From positions 23,560,001-23,624,000 of the forward strand of contig CM034546.1 in assembly GCA_020055645.1 (NCBI GenBank): 64,000 nucleotides of DNA, written 5' to 3'. Under the pieces are notes generated by a model. That model was given only the letters and a program-made list of their open reading frames with translations, searched no databases and was not told the origin of the DNA. Made by a program: the position numbers and the translations under genes. Positions 35,302 through 46,497 of this stretch are shown here, piece by piece (positions within the stretch are counted from its first letter, which is position 1; each line of letters begins with the position of its first letter). Source of the DNA: Tomocerus qinae. Taxonomy: Eukaryota > Arthropoda > Collembola > Entomobryomorpha > Tomoceridae.

Positions 35302-35571
35302 TCATATTTTATGGTTTACAAATTTTTGGTGTACATATCCAACCCACAAAGCATTGAGTTGCCGTGCAATTATACGTGTTTTCAGGTAAATTGGCCTTTG
35401 GTGGAAACGTGAAACTGATTCTCCGTCCCGGCCTATATTGACACCCTTTCTTTCCATTCCAACATTTCGCCACGCACTAAATTCTACGAATTCTAGCCTC
35501 AAGTATCCCATTTCATAGACTTTTAGAAATTTTTGATTTAGAATAGCAAATGAAATGTATAAGTTCAACAT
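35302..35571 (-). pseudogene. Possible ionotropic-receptor-like exon
   Basis: The 89-codon frame contains FSAWRNVG and then SRFHQRPIYLKTRIIA, which loosely resembles the start of the ligand-binding region of ionotropic receptors (an F-x-G/Q-x-P-I-x-L/V block). It lies downstream of the IR-like pseudogene on the same strand, so it would belong to a neighbouring copy. Weak evidence. Confidence 0.25.
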
Positions 35572-35873
35572 AAAAATGAAAAGTTAATAAATAATTTATG
35601 CTACTGTGTTTAAAGTAGTTTACGGTATTTTACGCATTTACGGCATGCGTCATTGAAAAATAGTTTACATTTAAAAATTACTCAACTAGTATTTCCTATT
35701 GAAAACGCGTGAGCACTATTTTTAAGTGGTGATTTATTCAGGTCACCTAATTCAACTAGCCGGTGGGTAATAGGTAGGTGGCTAGCGGCCGTGCAATTTT
35801 TGAATTTAAGGTATCTTTTCCCTTTTTGCCCAGATGGATGGGCAAAATGTAAAAAAGCCGACGGAAATAGAAC

Positions 35874-37143
35874 TTAAGACTTACATCTAGGTAATCCGAT
35901 TGCTATTATAACAATTTTTGCTCTTTTGAACGCTTTTAATACAATGAACCACATTAAAGTGACTTTTACTTTGATCAAAAGTCGGTTTTCCCAAAGAAAA
36001 GCTGTAGCAAATACAAGTAGTAGGGACAAAAATATAAAAAATATGGTACCGATATTTGAAATTCGAAATGTCAAAGCTCTCACTGGAGGTCTCGTCCAGC
36101 ATGTTTTGCACTCGGTGAAGTTCCATCTGTTGAAGTATTCTAGCCATAAATTATAAATCCCAGAGTGGCCTAAAAATTGCAGCCTATATCTCAGAAAATG
36201 ATTCATTCTAGGACAATAGACGAGTTGCAAAAAGGGCCGCCAAATGATCTCTGCTGGCGGATCACAGAAATCCTATGTAAAAACAGCCGACAGTGATGAA
36301 TACAATGTCGAATATAGTACTCAGGTAAAGTTTTATAGATTGGTATCAGTTTAGGAAGAATAATAATGGTTTCTGGAATCATTAAAAATTATTAAATAAT
36401 ATCCCAAATAAATTTAAAAAGCTTCATCAAGTTCTATTTGTATAATGTAAAAGTGTTTATGATTCCAGAAACCATTGTTATTCTTCCTAAACTGATACCA
36501 ATCTATAAAACTTTACCTGAGTACTATATTCGACATTGTATTCATCACTGTCGGCTGTCTTTACATAGGATTTCTGTGGTCCGCCAATAGAGATTCATTT
36601 GGCGGCCCTTTTTGCAACTGGTCTATTTATTGATAAGAATGCTGAATAAATCGGGATAGAAAGGAATGAGTTTTCTTCCCTTCCACGATATAATTGATGC
36701 ATCGGTTTAACTCCGCCATTCTGAGGATTCCAGTGAGAGTCGTTGAGAAGTCGATGAAGAGTAGACGAAGAGAGAATCAAAGCTGAATTATTGCATTGAG
36801 CTACCCACTGTTGGGCACTGCTCTTGTAGGGGAATCCAGGAGGAAACCGAATCTTTTCTATTAGAACTGACAGAATTTGGCCGTTATTTATAGTAATATT
36901 GGAGTCTTTGGAACATAGTAAAATTGAATATATGATTTGTAGAAATATTGACAATGCCAAAAGTATATCTTTATTTCTGTCGTGATAAATTTCCTCAACT
37001 ACTGCCTGATCTATAATATCTAATTCGAAATCTACCCGCCCTACTTTCGCTCTGCAATATGTTGAGTTAGTATACGTACGTATAATTCTAGTTAAAAACC
37101 TATTTTTAGGTGCGAGATAGGACTCTGAGACTTTAGGAGGCAA
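35874..37143 (-). pseudogene. Ionotropic-receptor-like gene interrupted by an inverted-repeat element
   Basis: The upstream part (37143-36595) encodes about 180 aa with a hydrophobic segment (ILLALSIFLQIIYSILL) and a putative ligand-binding portion (FPYKSSAQQWVAQCNNSALI...), ending SFLSIPIYSAFLSINR. The downstream part (about 36215-35874) resumes with YCPRMNHFLRYRLQFLGHSG followed by IYNLWLEYF. After that come a Cys/Trp segment and a strong last TM (TIFFIFLSLLLVFATAFLWE) with the acidic residue typical of the iGluR/IR C-terminus. Between them sits the inverted repeat at 36218-36628, which introduces stops. An intact gene would be a chemosensory ion-channel subunit. The 5' exons are not identified. 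Confidence 0.55.
36218..36628. mobile_element. Inverted-repeat element inside the IR-like gene
   Basis: Arms 36218-36382 and 36460-36628 are about 165 bp each and nearly perfect (agttgcaaaaagggccgcc versus ggcggccctttttgcaact at the outer ends, ggtttctggaatcat versus atgattccagaaacc at the inner ends). The spacer is 77 bp. It is probably a fold-back MITE. The target duplication is not clear. Confidence 0.8.
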
Positions 37144-37799
37144 CGTTTCGTAACTTCAGGATTCCAAAAATAAAATTTTAATTTTTTAAAAACTTTTTTC
37201 GACTTTTAAAAACTGTAAAAGTTAAAGTAAAAAAGTTACGCAACTATTTGGGAGGTTAGAAACTATTTTTAACTTTTTTGGACATTTTACAATAAAATGA
37301 AAAATGCTTCCCAATAAATTTCAGCCATTCAAATACAACTAGGCAAGTAAAGTACATACTTTTATTCCAAGGATTGGATTGTTTATGTTGTGTTTATCAT
37401 CTAATATACCCCGCGTTTAACTAAAAGGTGGTCAGGTTCTCAAATAACATTCATGGCGCAATTTATCCGAATTATCTTTGTCAATCGTCAGAATCGTCAC
37501 TCATTTATTTCACCATTTTGGTTTGACTGCTGTTTTATGGCCTTCATTTTTCAAAATGCCGAAGGAAAAAAGGAGCCGCCCAGCATTATTAAAATCATGG
37601 TTGGATAAACTCGACGTAAACAGAAAACATCTTAAGGAATGTGATGGGGGAATTTTCTGTGATGTAAGTTATACGAGCCCGTTCTCGACCCGTGACTTCG
37701 TCACGGTAACAATTGTTCATAAATCTTTATCCATAAAATAGAAATTAATATTAAAATTAACAGGAAACCAAAAAATTAATATTCTCCAACCAACATTCT
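37144..37799. other. Non-coding, nothing supported
   Basis: Includes a low-complexity run of aaaagttaaagt-type sequence at 37170-37290 and an 87-codon plus-strand frame at 37478-37741 without a recognised domain. Confidence 0.4.
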
Positions 37800-39830
37800 A
37801 CCTAACCAATTATAAATATCTTTGATGTAGTCTCCTACTCCCCAACCTATCCGCCACCCCAAAAAATAGTTTTTATAAGCTCCACTTAAACTCCACCCCA
37901 CTTCTCTCTCACATTGACTTCCCTAACAAAAAGTAATTTCTATTTGCTAAATGATGTCACCACTTCCTCACACAATGCCCTCCCCCAGACCACAGTTCTG
38001 TGAATGCAAGATTCCCTACCAAGTCTTCCAATCTACAAAATACTTGTTTTGAGCCCTATGCTATCTCCTTATCCATTTTCCAAAACTACGACCAGCTACC
38101 AATGAATCAGTTTCATGTAGGCCCCAACTCGCACCCAATTGTCACCAATGAAATTTTTATTAGTTCGGTAAACGTGTTTATATATCCAGGTTATCCCCAC
38201 CTTCTAACCCTCCCCAAATATAAAAATTTAACCAGCCTCATATATTTTCCACGTGATATCTGCCCTTTTCTCCACTGAAAACAAAAAATTATATTACAGA
38301 TCCGTTTCACCCTCCATAAACACTTCCCAAGCACGCTCCCCATAAAAGTTTTTCAATCTGTTATATTAAAATTGTTCTTACTTTGGCCCAAGAACTGGAT
38401 TAATGTGGATCCCAAAACTACACATTTTATGTATTTTTCATTGTTCGACTAAATGAATAAGAGCAATTGTTTTACAACAAAATATAAGTTTCATTTTGCC
38501 TCCAATTTTCACCAACTTTCCCCCATTAAAATATATTTCTATTATTCTCTATATCTTATATTATTGTATTGTCTCTGCTTCACTATTCATTCCCCTCCTA
38601 CTAAACAAAAAAAACAATTTTACTTACTTTTCCCTAAGTAAAAACAATATCAGCTTCAGGCTAATGTCTCCACCTTCCCCACCCCTCCAGCAAATTTCCC
38701 CCTCTCCCCTTTCGTCACTCTAAATAATGTTTTTATCAGTTTCAGGTGAATTCAACTCATCAAAACCTACCCCTCAAACCAAAAAATTATTTTATCAGCT
38801 CCACGTATTCCCCATTTTTCTACACATTCCTTCCCGTGACCAAAATACGTTTTTATGAGTTCCATATAGTTTTTTCCCCACCCTTGCCACTCCTCTAAAC
38901 AAAAAAATATAAACTTCACGTAGTCCCCATTTCCCCGCCCATATCCCTCCCACAACCCAAAAAATATTTTTATTAACTCCACGTAGTCTCCACTTCCCCG
39001 CCCATTTCCCTCCTACAAACTAAAAAAATATTTTTATTAGCTCCAAGTAGTTCCCACTTCCCTGCCCATTCCCCTGCCACAAACCAAATATTTTAATTAG
39101 CTCCAATTAGTCTCCTTTTCCCAACCCTTTCCACTGCCTTAAACAAAAAAAATGTTAAGGTCCACGTCTTTACATGCCCACCCTTTCCTCTCTCCTAAAC
39201 AAAAATAATTTATAAGCTCCACGTAGTCTCCATTTCCCCACTCAATTCCCTCTTAAAAACCAAAAAAAAATATTATTATGCGCTCCACGTAATCTCCTGT
39301 TCCCCACCCATTCCCCTCCCTTAAACCAAAAAAGTTTTATAAGCTCCACATAGTCTTTACTGGGACGCCCATTCCCCTCTCACAAACCAAAAAAAGATTT
39401 TTATTAGCTCCACGTAGTCTCCACTTCCTCACCCATTCCCCTCCCTTAAAAAAAAGTTTTATACATAGTCTCCACTTCCTCACCCATTCCCCTCCCTTAA
39501 ACAAAAAAGTTTTATAAGCTCCACATATTCTCCACTGACCCGCCCCTCTCCCACAAACCAAAAAAAGATTTTTGCTAGCTCCACGTAATCTCCACTTCCC
39601 CACCCATTCCCCTCCCTACAACCAAAAATAGATTTTTATTAACTCCACGTAATCTCCACTTCCCCACCCATTCCACTCCCTTAAACAAAAAAAGTTATAT
39701 AAGCTCCACATATTCTCCACTGGCCCGCCCATTCCCCTCCCACAAACCAAAAAAAAGATTTTTATTAGCTCCACGTTATCTCCACTTCCCCAACCATTCC
39801 CCGCCCCAAAGCAAAAATAATTTTTTCATC
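37800..39830. repeat. Pyrimidine-rich minisatellite, unit about 60-65 bp
   Basis: From about 38750 the unit is regular: ctccacgtagtctccacttc, then cccacccattcccctccc, then acaaaccaaaaaaagattt, repeated about 16 times with indels. Degenerate units extend back to about 37850. The strand bias is extreme (C/T-rich with A-runs on the plus strand). Minus-strand open frames here (GGEWVRKWRL repeats) are translations of the array. Confidence 0.9.
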
Positions 39831-39924
39831 AACCCAGTTGTACAACATTTGCGTAATTTAATATATAGCGCGTACACCTCTAACTGACGTCTAAAATATA
39901 TATGCATGTATGTGCACATCAAGG

Positions 39925-40175
39925 CTGTATTGAGGGGGGGGCATTGGGGGCAAATGCCCCCCCCGAAATCCAAGAAAAAGGGAAATTTTTTCTCAAAATA
40001 CCAAAAAATTTCGCGCTTCGCGCGATTTTATGTAATTTTTAGGCTAGTTTTGACTCATTTTAGACAAAATAAGCCAAAATTTTTCGCGCTTCGCGCGAAT
40101 ATGCCTACTATATTTTGTCCTATGATATCATTACCCCCTCCGAAATCGACTTCTAAATACGGTACTGGTGCACAT
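39925..40175. mobile_element. Fragment of a dispersed transposable element with CGCGCTTCGCGCG
   Basis: A run of G then C (gggggcaaatgcccccccc) is followed by two copies of the palindrome tcgcgcttcgcgcga (40010 and 40085), and the block ends ccgaaatcgacttctaaata. This layout is familiar from widespread invertebrate repeats. I cannot name the family with confidence. Confidence 0.55.
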
Positions 40176-40394
40176 TTCTCATGTTGTAGGGGAATATGAG
40201 ATATGATACAGCTGCCATCTCTTGTTCTGTTCTGTTATTTATTCGCTCGGCTCGGTCTATTCACTGCATTGCATTTCTTCCAATCCCAATAGCCTGTATC
40301 TCCCAACCAACAACGTTACTTACTACGCACACATTGCCTGCTATATCTTCAGCCCTCTCCTCCCCCAAACTCGCGCATGATCAGAAGGCGAAAA

Positions 40395-40590
40395 ACCAGA
40401 ATTTCAGAAGGTCATTCAGAAGATATATCGGTGGCCATATACGAAATCAGCGAATTTAAATACCCCTTGGGTTCAATGGAATTTATTTAAATCAATTGTT
40501 TTATATTTTCCGATATGGGGGCATACCCCCAATATTGGTTGGGGTCATTCTGATGATATATCGGTGGCCATATTTGAAATCAGCGTACTT
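40395..40590. repeat. Short direct repeat, two copies
   Basis: gatatatcggtggccatat followed by gaaatcagcg occurs at about 40420 and 40556. Between the copies is a small inverted stretch (gggggcatacccccaa). Confidence 0.7.
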
Positions 40591-41653
40591 AATTACGTCG
40601 TAGGGTCTATTTATTTATAAGTTCGGTGTCGAATTCTCTCGCCTTCGGATGAAAAATGCCAAGTTTTCGGCTTCTTACTCATATGGCGTATAATGAAATC
40701 ATAAAAGACACAATGCAGACTAAAAGTATTGCCAAAATTCACAGGAATTTTTTTAAAATACCAGGTCACCGCCATATTGTAGATTCGAACATGGTCTATT
40801 TAATAGAACGATAAACCAGAATTTAGTTTTTCGGCGAGTACATTCATTTTGCAAAGTTCTATCACAAAAGTACCGTTAAACATATCAAACATATGCGAGG
40901 ACATCTGCAAAATATCTACATGAAAAAAGAAGCAAGAAATATCTAGCATTGTCAATGAAAACAGTTTCTAGACTCGATAAGCGAGCAACAAAATGTCCAT
41001 ATGAAATACGAATGAAACTTTTCAAATTTAAATGCTTTGCAAAAACAAGCAAAAAATATCCATTGGTATTCGGAAGGTAAGGTACTATTGCAAATTCTAC
41101 AACGTCTACAACTTACCATATTATATTATAGTGTGTCTGGGCCTGGGCAACGAAAAAAATCCAAAGAAACCCACACGAGCTCTAAGACGACAATAACTTT
41201 ACCTTAAGGTCATGGTACATTTTCTAAAGCCCTTTACGTGTCTCAGCCACAAGTGAGGATGTTGTTAGGTAACTAGAAAAATAGGGGGTAAATGTGAATC
41301 ACCATTTTATGCGAAATTCGTACTTTATTTAGGAGAATCCCTAAGGATCTGAGACCATTGGTCTTACACTCATACATTAAGTGTAAAAATGATTGATCGA
41401 AACCTAATCTATGCAGGACATGGAGAAAATTTCAATTTTTTGTCTTCTACTACCGTGGCATAGTATGCAGTTACATATAGATACATACAAGACAAGAAAA
41501 GAGCTTTATTTATTGTGGCAAGGCAAAAAAGACAAAAAGGACTGTTTTTAAAAAGATAGTACTATTTTGTAAAAAAGTACCTTTTTTGTTTTCTGTCAGA
41601 AGGTTGTCATGCATAACGCAAATATGTTACTATTTCCTACCAATTTGATTGTG
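40591..41653. other. Intergenic, nothing supported
   Basis: No gene is seen. The last 60 bp resemble the 3' flank of the second J-domain gene (gttgtcatg...atttcctaccaatt), so the paralogous duplication extends into the 3' UTR. Confidence 0.45.
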
Positions 41654-42667
41654 TTATTGTTCAAATTGGCCCCTGGCAGTTTTAATAACTTGCATGTGGA
41701 CTTGAATCTGATGAAAGTCTTCGGCCTTGCCCCCTTTATCTGGATGATGCTTCAAACAGAGTTTTCGGAAGGCTGAGTTGATTTCAGTGTTATCAGCCGT
41801 CATGCTCACGTTGAAAAAGTTATATGCGTTTTCCAAGGCTTCATCTTTCGGAATTCCAAAGAGACTTTGAGTTAATCTATCGATTAAAACAGCCATGGCG
41901 GATGAAGAAATAATCCCTCCAATAATCCCTCCTGCTAAAGCTCCAATAGGACCTCCTAAAGAGCCTAAAGCTGCTCCTCCTATTCCGCCAGCCATTCCAG
42001 CTCCAATTGAAAATGCAGAGTCCACAATATTTTTGCAGCAACGTTTTCCCGAAATTTCGCCTTTCCACCAACGTTTAATATTTATTATGGCATCGTAGCT
42101 CAAATACACTGCAGCCAATCCAACCATTACTACATTTCCACCGAATCTATTAAAAAGACCGACAACCTCGTCTACTGACGAAATTAATTGCCGATTGTTT
42201 ACGATTCTGGGAATGATCCTCAAAATCGATCTCTGCGTCTCCGCTGGAATTAATGGCCATGCTCGCACAAGTCCCATCGCACCAGAAATCTGGATGTTGT
42301 CCATATTTCGAGCAACCTGAAATCCTTGAGAACGTTCTTCCGGACATTGCTCAGTCGATGGTGTAATCATTTCTGTGTAAATTTGATTCATCACCATCCG
42401 AAAGTTGGCATCTTTCTCGGCCCTTTTTGTATCTTCAATTAATCGCTCCGCGTATGTCTTAAACGCGGCATCGAAATTTAAAGTTGCTTTTAATGTTTTC
42501 CAAGCTGGTGCACAAGTGCCAATGCTATCAACATGGTTGTAAGCCTTATCCTCTTCATCCAAGTAGAATAATACCCGCGCCAATCCTTCTAAGTCAGTGT
42601 TTCCAAAAATGGTAATTAATTTTCTACGGATTTCATCCTTCCAAGTTTGGTTATTGACTGTGGCCAT
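41654..42667 (-). CDS. Glycine-zipper protein with C-terminal J domain, paralog A
   Basis: Single exon, 337 aa, start MATVNNQTWKDEIRRKL. It has three parts. The N-terminal region is helical and charged (about residues 1-125). A central region includes a short helix (VVMVGLAAVYL) and a long glycine-zipper hydrophobic segment (about residues 212-262, GAGMAGGIGGAALGSLGG and so on) able to insert in or pack against membranes. A C-terminal J domain follows (about residues 270-335), with HHPDKGG containing the HPD motif that stimulates Hsp70. The J domain is at the C-terminus and there is no G/F or zinc region, so it is not a type I/II DnaJ. The role is unknown. It might recruit Hsp70 to a membrane. 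Paralog B is 2.9 kb away in the same orientation. Confidence 0.85.
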   Translation of the reverse strand: MATVNNQTWKDEIRRKLITIFGNTDLEGLARVLFYLDEEDKAYNHVDSIGTCAPAWKTLKATLNFDAAFKTYAERLIEDTKRAEKDANFRMVMNQIYTEMITPSTEQCPEERSQGFQVARNMDNIQISGAMGLVRAWPLIPAETQRSILRIIPRIVNNRQLISSVDEVVGLFNRFGGNVVMVGLAAVYLSYDAIINIKRWWKGEISGKRCCKNIVDSAFSIGAGMAGGIGGAALGSLGGPIGALAGGIIGGIISSSAMAVLIDRLTQSLFGIPKDEALENAYNFFNVSMTADNTEINSAFRKLCLKHHPDKGGKAEDFHQIQVHMQVIKTARGQFEQ

Positions 42668-42835
42668 CTCTTTACACCTATGAAACAGTATATATTAATA
42701 TAGTATACAGTACCCTGGTTTTTGCCCCAAAACCTAGAGTTTTTGCTGTTTTCTATCCAAAAACCCAATTACCCGGGTTTTTTATGCCCTGTACCCTAGC
42801 CACCTGGCCAATAGCCAGTGGCTGAAAAAATCTGT
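42668..42835. other. Upstream flank with a repeat fragment
   Basis: Low-complexity ttttgcccc / ccaaaaaccc / cccgggtttttt resembles the interior of the hAT MITE at 51.0-51.7 kb. It is flanked by taccctgg and taccctag, which may be a diverged 8-bp target duplication. Confidence 0.35.
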
Positions 42836-43690
42836 TGGAAATGTTGCTTCTTACACCTCAGTTACTTGTACTCCACTATTGTTTGTTATTATTATCCATG
42901 TAAATCCCCCCAATATTGCAATATCTTTAGATATACTACAGGAGAAACCAAGAATTTATTTTAAAAATTAAATATTCCAATACACAAATAAATTCAACCA
43001 AAAGATTTCTTTCTATTACGACACATTAAAGACAATACAGTTTACTGTAAATGCCAGTGTATTCCTGCCACTTGTAGCTTTCATACGCTCGTTTAGTCTA
43101 ATAATGGGATTTCTCCAAATCTGCCGTAGAGAGCCATAAATACGTTTTGTAATGCAACTGCTGCTGACTGCTTGCATAAATAGAGTCGAAAAATTTGATT
43201 TGAGAAAGAGAGAAACAAATGTCACGTCGGAATTCCAATCCAAGAGTGAATTCAAAATTCTGCTGGTATAATATTATTACCGACTTGGCGGTTTCGCTGG
43301 CTCTCGTCTTCTCTCCTTCATTCTCCTTTGTGATTTTACACGAGTATACACTAACTCATTCTTACAACATCATCATTTTTAATTCATACATCTCATATCT
43401 CATCTAGTTTTCCGACCACTGATCCTAATTTCGAGGAATTGAGTTCTGTCGTTCAATAAGAAAATTATTTAACATGTTCTAACAAACTTTGATAAACACA
43501 GCAACGTTTACTTATTGTAAGTACTCAAAATTTAACTCGCCGGGTGATTTGCAGAAGATAAAAGTCTCAACAGCATTTAAATGCTATATAATACATAATA
43601 CAGTCCAGTAACAACCAATACTTAGAATGTACGAATGCACCAGTTTAAATATTGTTAGAAATTTTATTTTCTAGCATGGAAAATTAATGT
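42836..43690. repeat. Dispersed repeat of about 0.85 kb, copy 1
   Basis: Alignable along its length with 52622-53515. Shared blocks are ggaaatgttgctt, cagttacttgta, aaccaagaatttattt, aattaaatattccaa, gagagagccat-like and cagcaacgttta...ttg, ending in ttttattttctagcatg. No clear terminal inverted repeats and no long frame. Confidence 0.75.
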
Positions 43691-45537
43691 TATTTGTTGC
43701 ATTAACATTTATTAAGTAAATTTATTAGCAACCACAGTAGTAGCTACTGGTACTGTTATATGGTATGTTTATTATATATTAATTAAGTCAAAAAATAAAT
43801 TGAATTTTCTCAGGACGAAGTCGGTGTATCGTGCATAAGTGGATAAACATAGTTTTTCCAGAAGCACTTTTCTATTGTAAATATAATTCAATTAGAATTG
43901 AAGTATATTTAAGTATACTTTCTTTTTTTCATAACGGTCTATTAATCCAACTTTAAGGATAAAGTCTAAACAATAAAAATATGACACAAAAATCTAAAAA
44001 CTGATTTGTCTTATTGTGTTTAATCAATCAATAAATTTAAATGTTCAAAATATATTTGTTTTAACGATTAAGGATTACCTCTGGCACTATTTTGTAAGTT
44101 GACTGGTTTATAAATCGAAGAATTTCATTGAAAACATTTATTTAACCCCAAAAACACTTTTTGAGCTATTTGCCCTCCATGTCACATTTTTTGCAAACTA
44201 TTATTAAGAGTATTTTAAGAACAGTTATTGGCTATATACTTTGTTGGACGCCATTAATCTGTATGGCACAAATAACTTTTATATGAAGGATTTTTAACAG
44301 TTTGTGCATGTTGCATTGTGACTTACACACATTATGAATTTGCATGATCTATTGTAGGCAGCAATTGAACAATGGTATTCAATACCCCATCAAATACCGG
44401 CACTTCTCATCTTCAAACTGAAGACTTTAAATTTTAATGTAGAAAAATTTCATTGATCGGTTGAATAGTTAAATTTGGTACACTATTATTATAATCATTA
44501 TATACCTGTAGATAATCCTAAAAAAGGTTTTTTTCTAATTTTAGAGTATTTTCGAATAAATTCTAACATTTTACAATATTTTAGGCTTCGTTTTGGTATG
44601 GGGCTTAAAACCCAACAAACCATTTAACTTATAATTTTTCATAATCTAACATAATCAAATGGGCGGATGGGCCAATGAAATTCTAGTTGACATTAAGTAT
44701 AAAATACATTAAAGCTAGGATTAAATTCTCATTTTGGAGTAAGGCAGTGTTTGTACAAATACCTATCATATTATTGTTTTAATTGGTTAGGTTAACTCCC
44801 TAGAAAGCAGGTCCTGGCATGTCCTGTGTATTCCATGGCGCGATATTTTAAATTTGCAACCACTGCACTGTCTTACTTCAACCCAAGTTATAGTCTTATA
44901 AAATTAAGTAGCACCAAACCTGGTAAATGAATAAAGAGTTAAGTATGTCAATTGGTAGCGATAAATTTTATAGGTTTAGTAAAAGAAATAAACCGAATAC
45001 CAATTGTTCCACAATAACAATCCGTGTCTAAAAAACCGGTAGTATTAGTATTATGGTGCTTTTTTGTAAATAAAGAAACGAGCCATTAAAAATTTTACCG
45101 TCCCTTTAAATCATTTTTTTTATTTTTTCGCTTCTGCAAATTTTAGAAATGTGTAAGAATCGGTAGAAAAAGACAGTACGTGTATTTTTGCCATAATGTA
45201 ATGTAAAATAACGGAGATTCGGATAATTCAAATACTCATTTCAGAATAGGAACTTTGTAATTTTTAGTATTATTCATATGTATATGTGTCTGGTACCATG
45301 AGTACATTCAGTAATGGATGAGTAGTAGATTGAGTAGTTTTGTAAATATAATCTTTTAAGATTACAAATGTTAATTTCGTCGGAAGTTAAAATTGCATTT
45401 AAAATGATACAGAAATTTAAAGGTTTTCATAAAATGTATTCCTTCAAAAATAATAGACATTGGTCTGTCGTTGTCAGAAAGTTGTCATGTATATCGCCAA
45501 TGTGTGACCATTTCCTCCCAATTAGATAGTTTTATTG
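43691..45537. other. Intergenic, nothing supported
   Basis: AT-rich with no exon, RNA gene or repeat that I can support. The last 60 bp are the 3' flank shared with paralog A. Confidence 0.45.
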
Positions 45538-46497
45538 TTAAAATTGGCCCCTGGCAGTTTTAATAACTTGCATGTGGACTTGAATCTGATGAAAGTCTTC
45601 GGCCTTGCCTCCTTTATCTGGATGATGCTTCAAGCAGAGATTTCGGAAAGCTGAGTTGATTTCAGTGTTATCAGCCGTCATGCTCACGTTGAAAAAGTTA
45701 TATGCATTTTCCAAGGCTTCATCTTTCGGAATTCCAAAGAGACTTTGAGTTAATCTGTCGATTAGCACAGCCATAGCGGATGAAGAAATAACTCCCCCAA
45801 TTATCCCTCCTGCTATAGCTCCAATAGGACCTCCAAAAGCACCCAAAGCTGCTCCTCCTATTCCGCCAGCCATTCCAGCTCCGATTGAAAATGCAGAGTC
45901 CACAATATTTTTGCAGCAACGTTTTCCCGATATTTCGCCATTCCACCAACGTTTAATGTTCATAATTGCATCATAAGTCAAATGCACTGCAGCCAATCCA
46001 ACCATTACTATATTTCCACCGACCCTACTAAAACGTTGTGCTACATCGACCACCCTGGAAACTATCTGACGATTGCCTACGATTTTGGGGATTATTGTCA
46101 AAACTGCTCTCTGAGTCTCCATTGGAATTAATGCCCATGTTCGCTTTTGAAAACGAAATCCTTGAGAATCATCCTCCGGAAATGACTCGTTTGATGGTGT
46201 CATCATTTCTGAGTAAATTTGATTCATCGCCATGCGAAAATTGGCATCTTTCTCGGCCCTTTTTGTATCTTCAATTAACCGCTCCGCGTACATCTTAAAC
46301 GCAGCATCAGAGTACAAAGCTGCTTTCAATGTTTTCCAAGCCGGTGCGCAAGTGCCATCTACATTACTGTAGGCCTTATCCTCTTCATCCAAGTAGAACA
46401 ATACACGCGCCATTCCTTCTAAATCAGTCTTCTCAAATGTGGTAATCAATTTTTTACGAATTTCATCTTTCCATGTTTCGTTATTGACTGCAGCCAT
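45538..46497 (-). CDS. Glycine-zipper protein with C-terminal J domain, paralog B
   Basis: Single exon, 319 aa, start MAAVNNETWKDEIRKKL. It shares the architecture of paralog A. The central glycine zipper and the J domain (HHPDKGGKAEDFHQIQVHM) are nearly identical, and the N-terminal and middle regions are more divergent. It lacks about 18 residues present in A around residues 125-143 (ARNMDNIQISGAMGLVRAW). Codon-level differences concentrate outside the J domain, suggesting purifying selection on the Hsp70-recruiting part. Both frames are open, so both copies may be active. Confidence 0.85.
   Translation of the reverse strand: MAAVNNETWKDEIRKKLITTFEKTDLEGMARVLFYLDEEDKAYSNVDGTCAPAWKTLKAALYSDAAFKMYAERLIEDTKRAEKDANFRMAMNQIYSEMMTPSNESFPEDDSQGFRFQKRTWALIPMETQRAVLTIIPKIVGNRQIVSRVVDVAQRFSRVGGNIVMVGLAAVHLTYDAIMNIKRWWNGEISGKRCCKNIVDSAFSIGAGMAGGIGGAALGAFGGPIGAIAGGIIGGVISSSAMAVLIDRLTQSLFGIPKDEALENAYNFFNVSMTADNTEINSAFRNLCLKHHPDKGGKAEDFHQIQVHMQVIKTARGQF

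Noticed and set aside
38767..39973. Minus-strand frames with GGEWVRKWRL repeats
   Set aside because: Translation of the pyrimidine-rich minisatellite. Units differ by indels that are not multiples of three.
42710..42795. Possible complete hAT MITE with taccctgg/taccctag flanks
   Set aside because: The left terminus of the CAGGGCATG family is absent, so only a fragment is supported.
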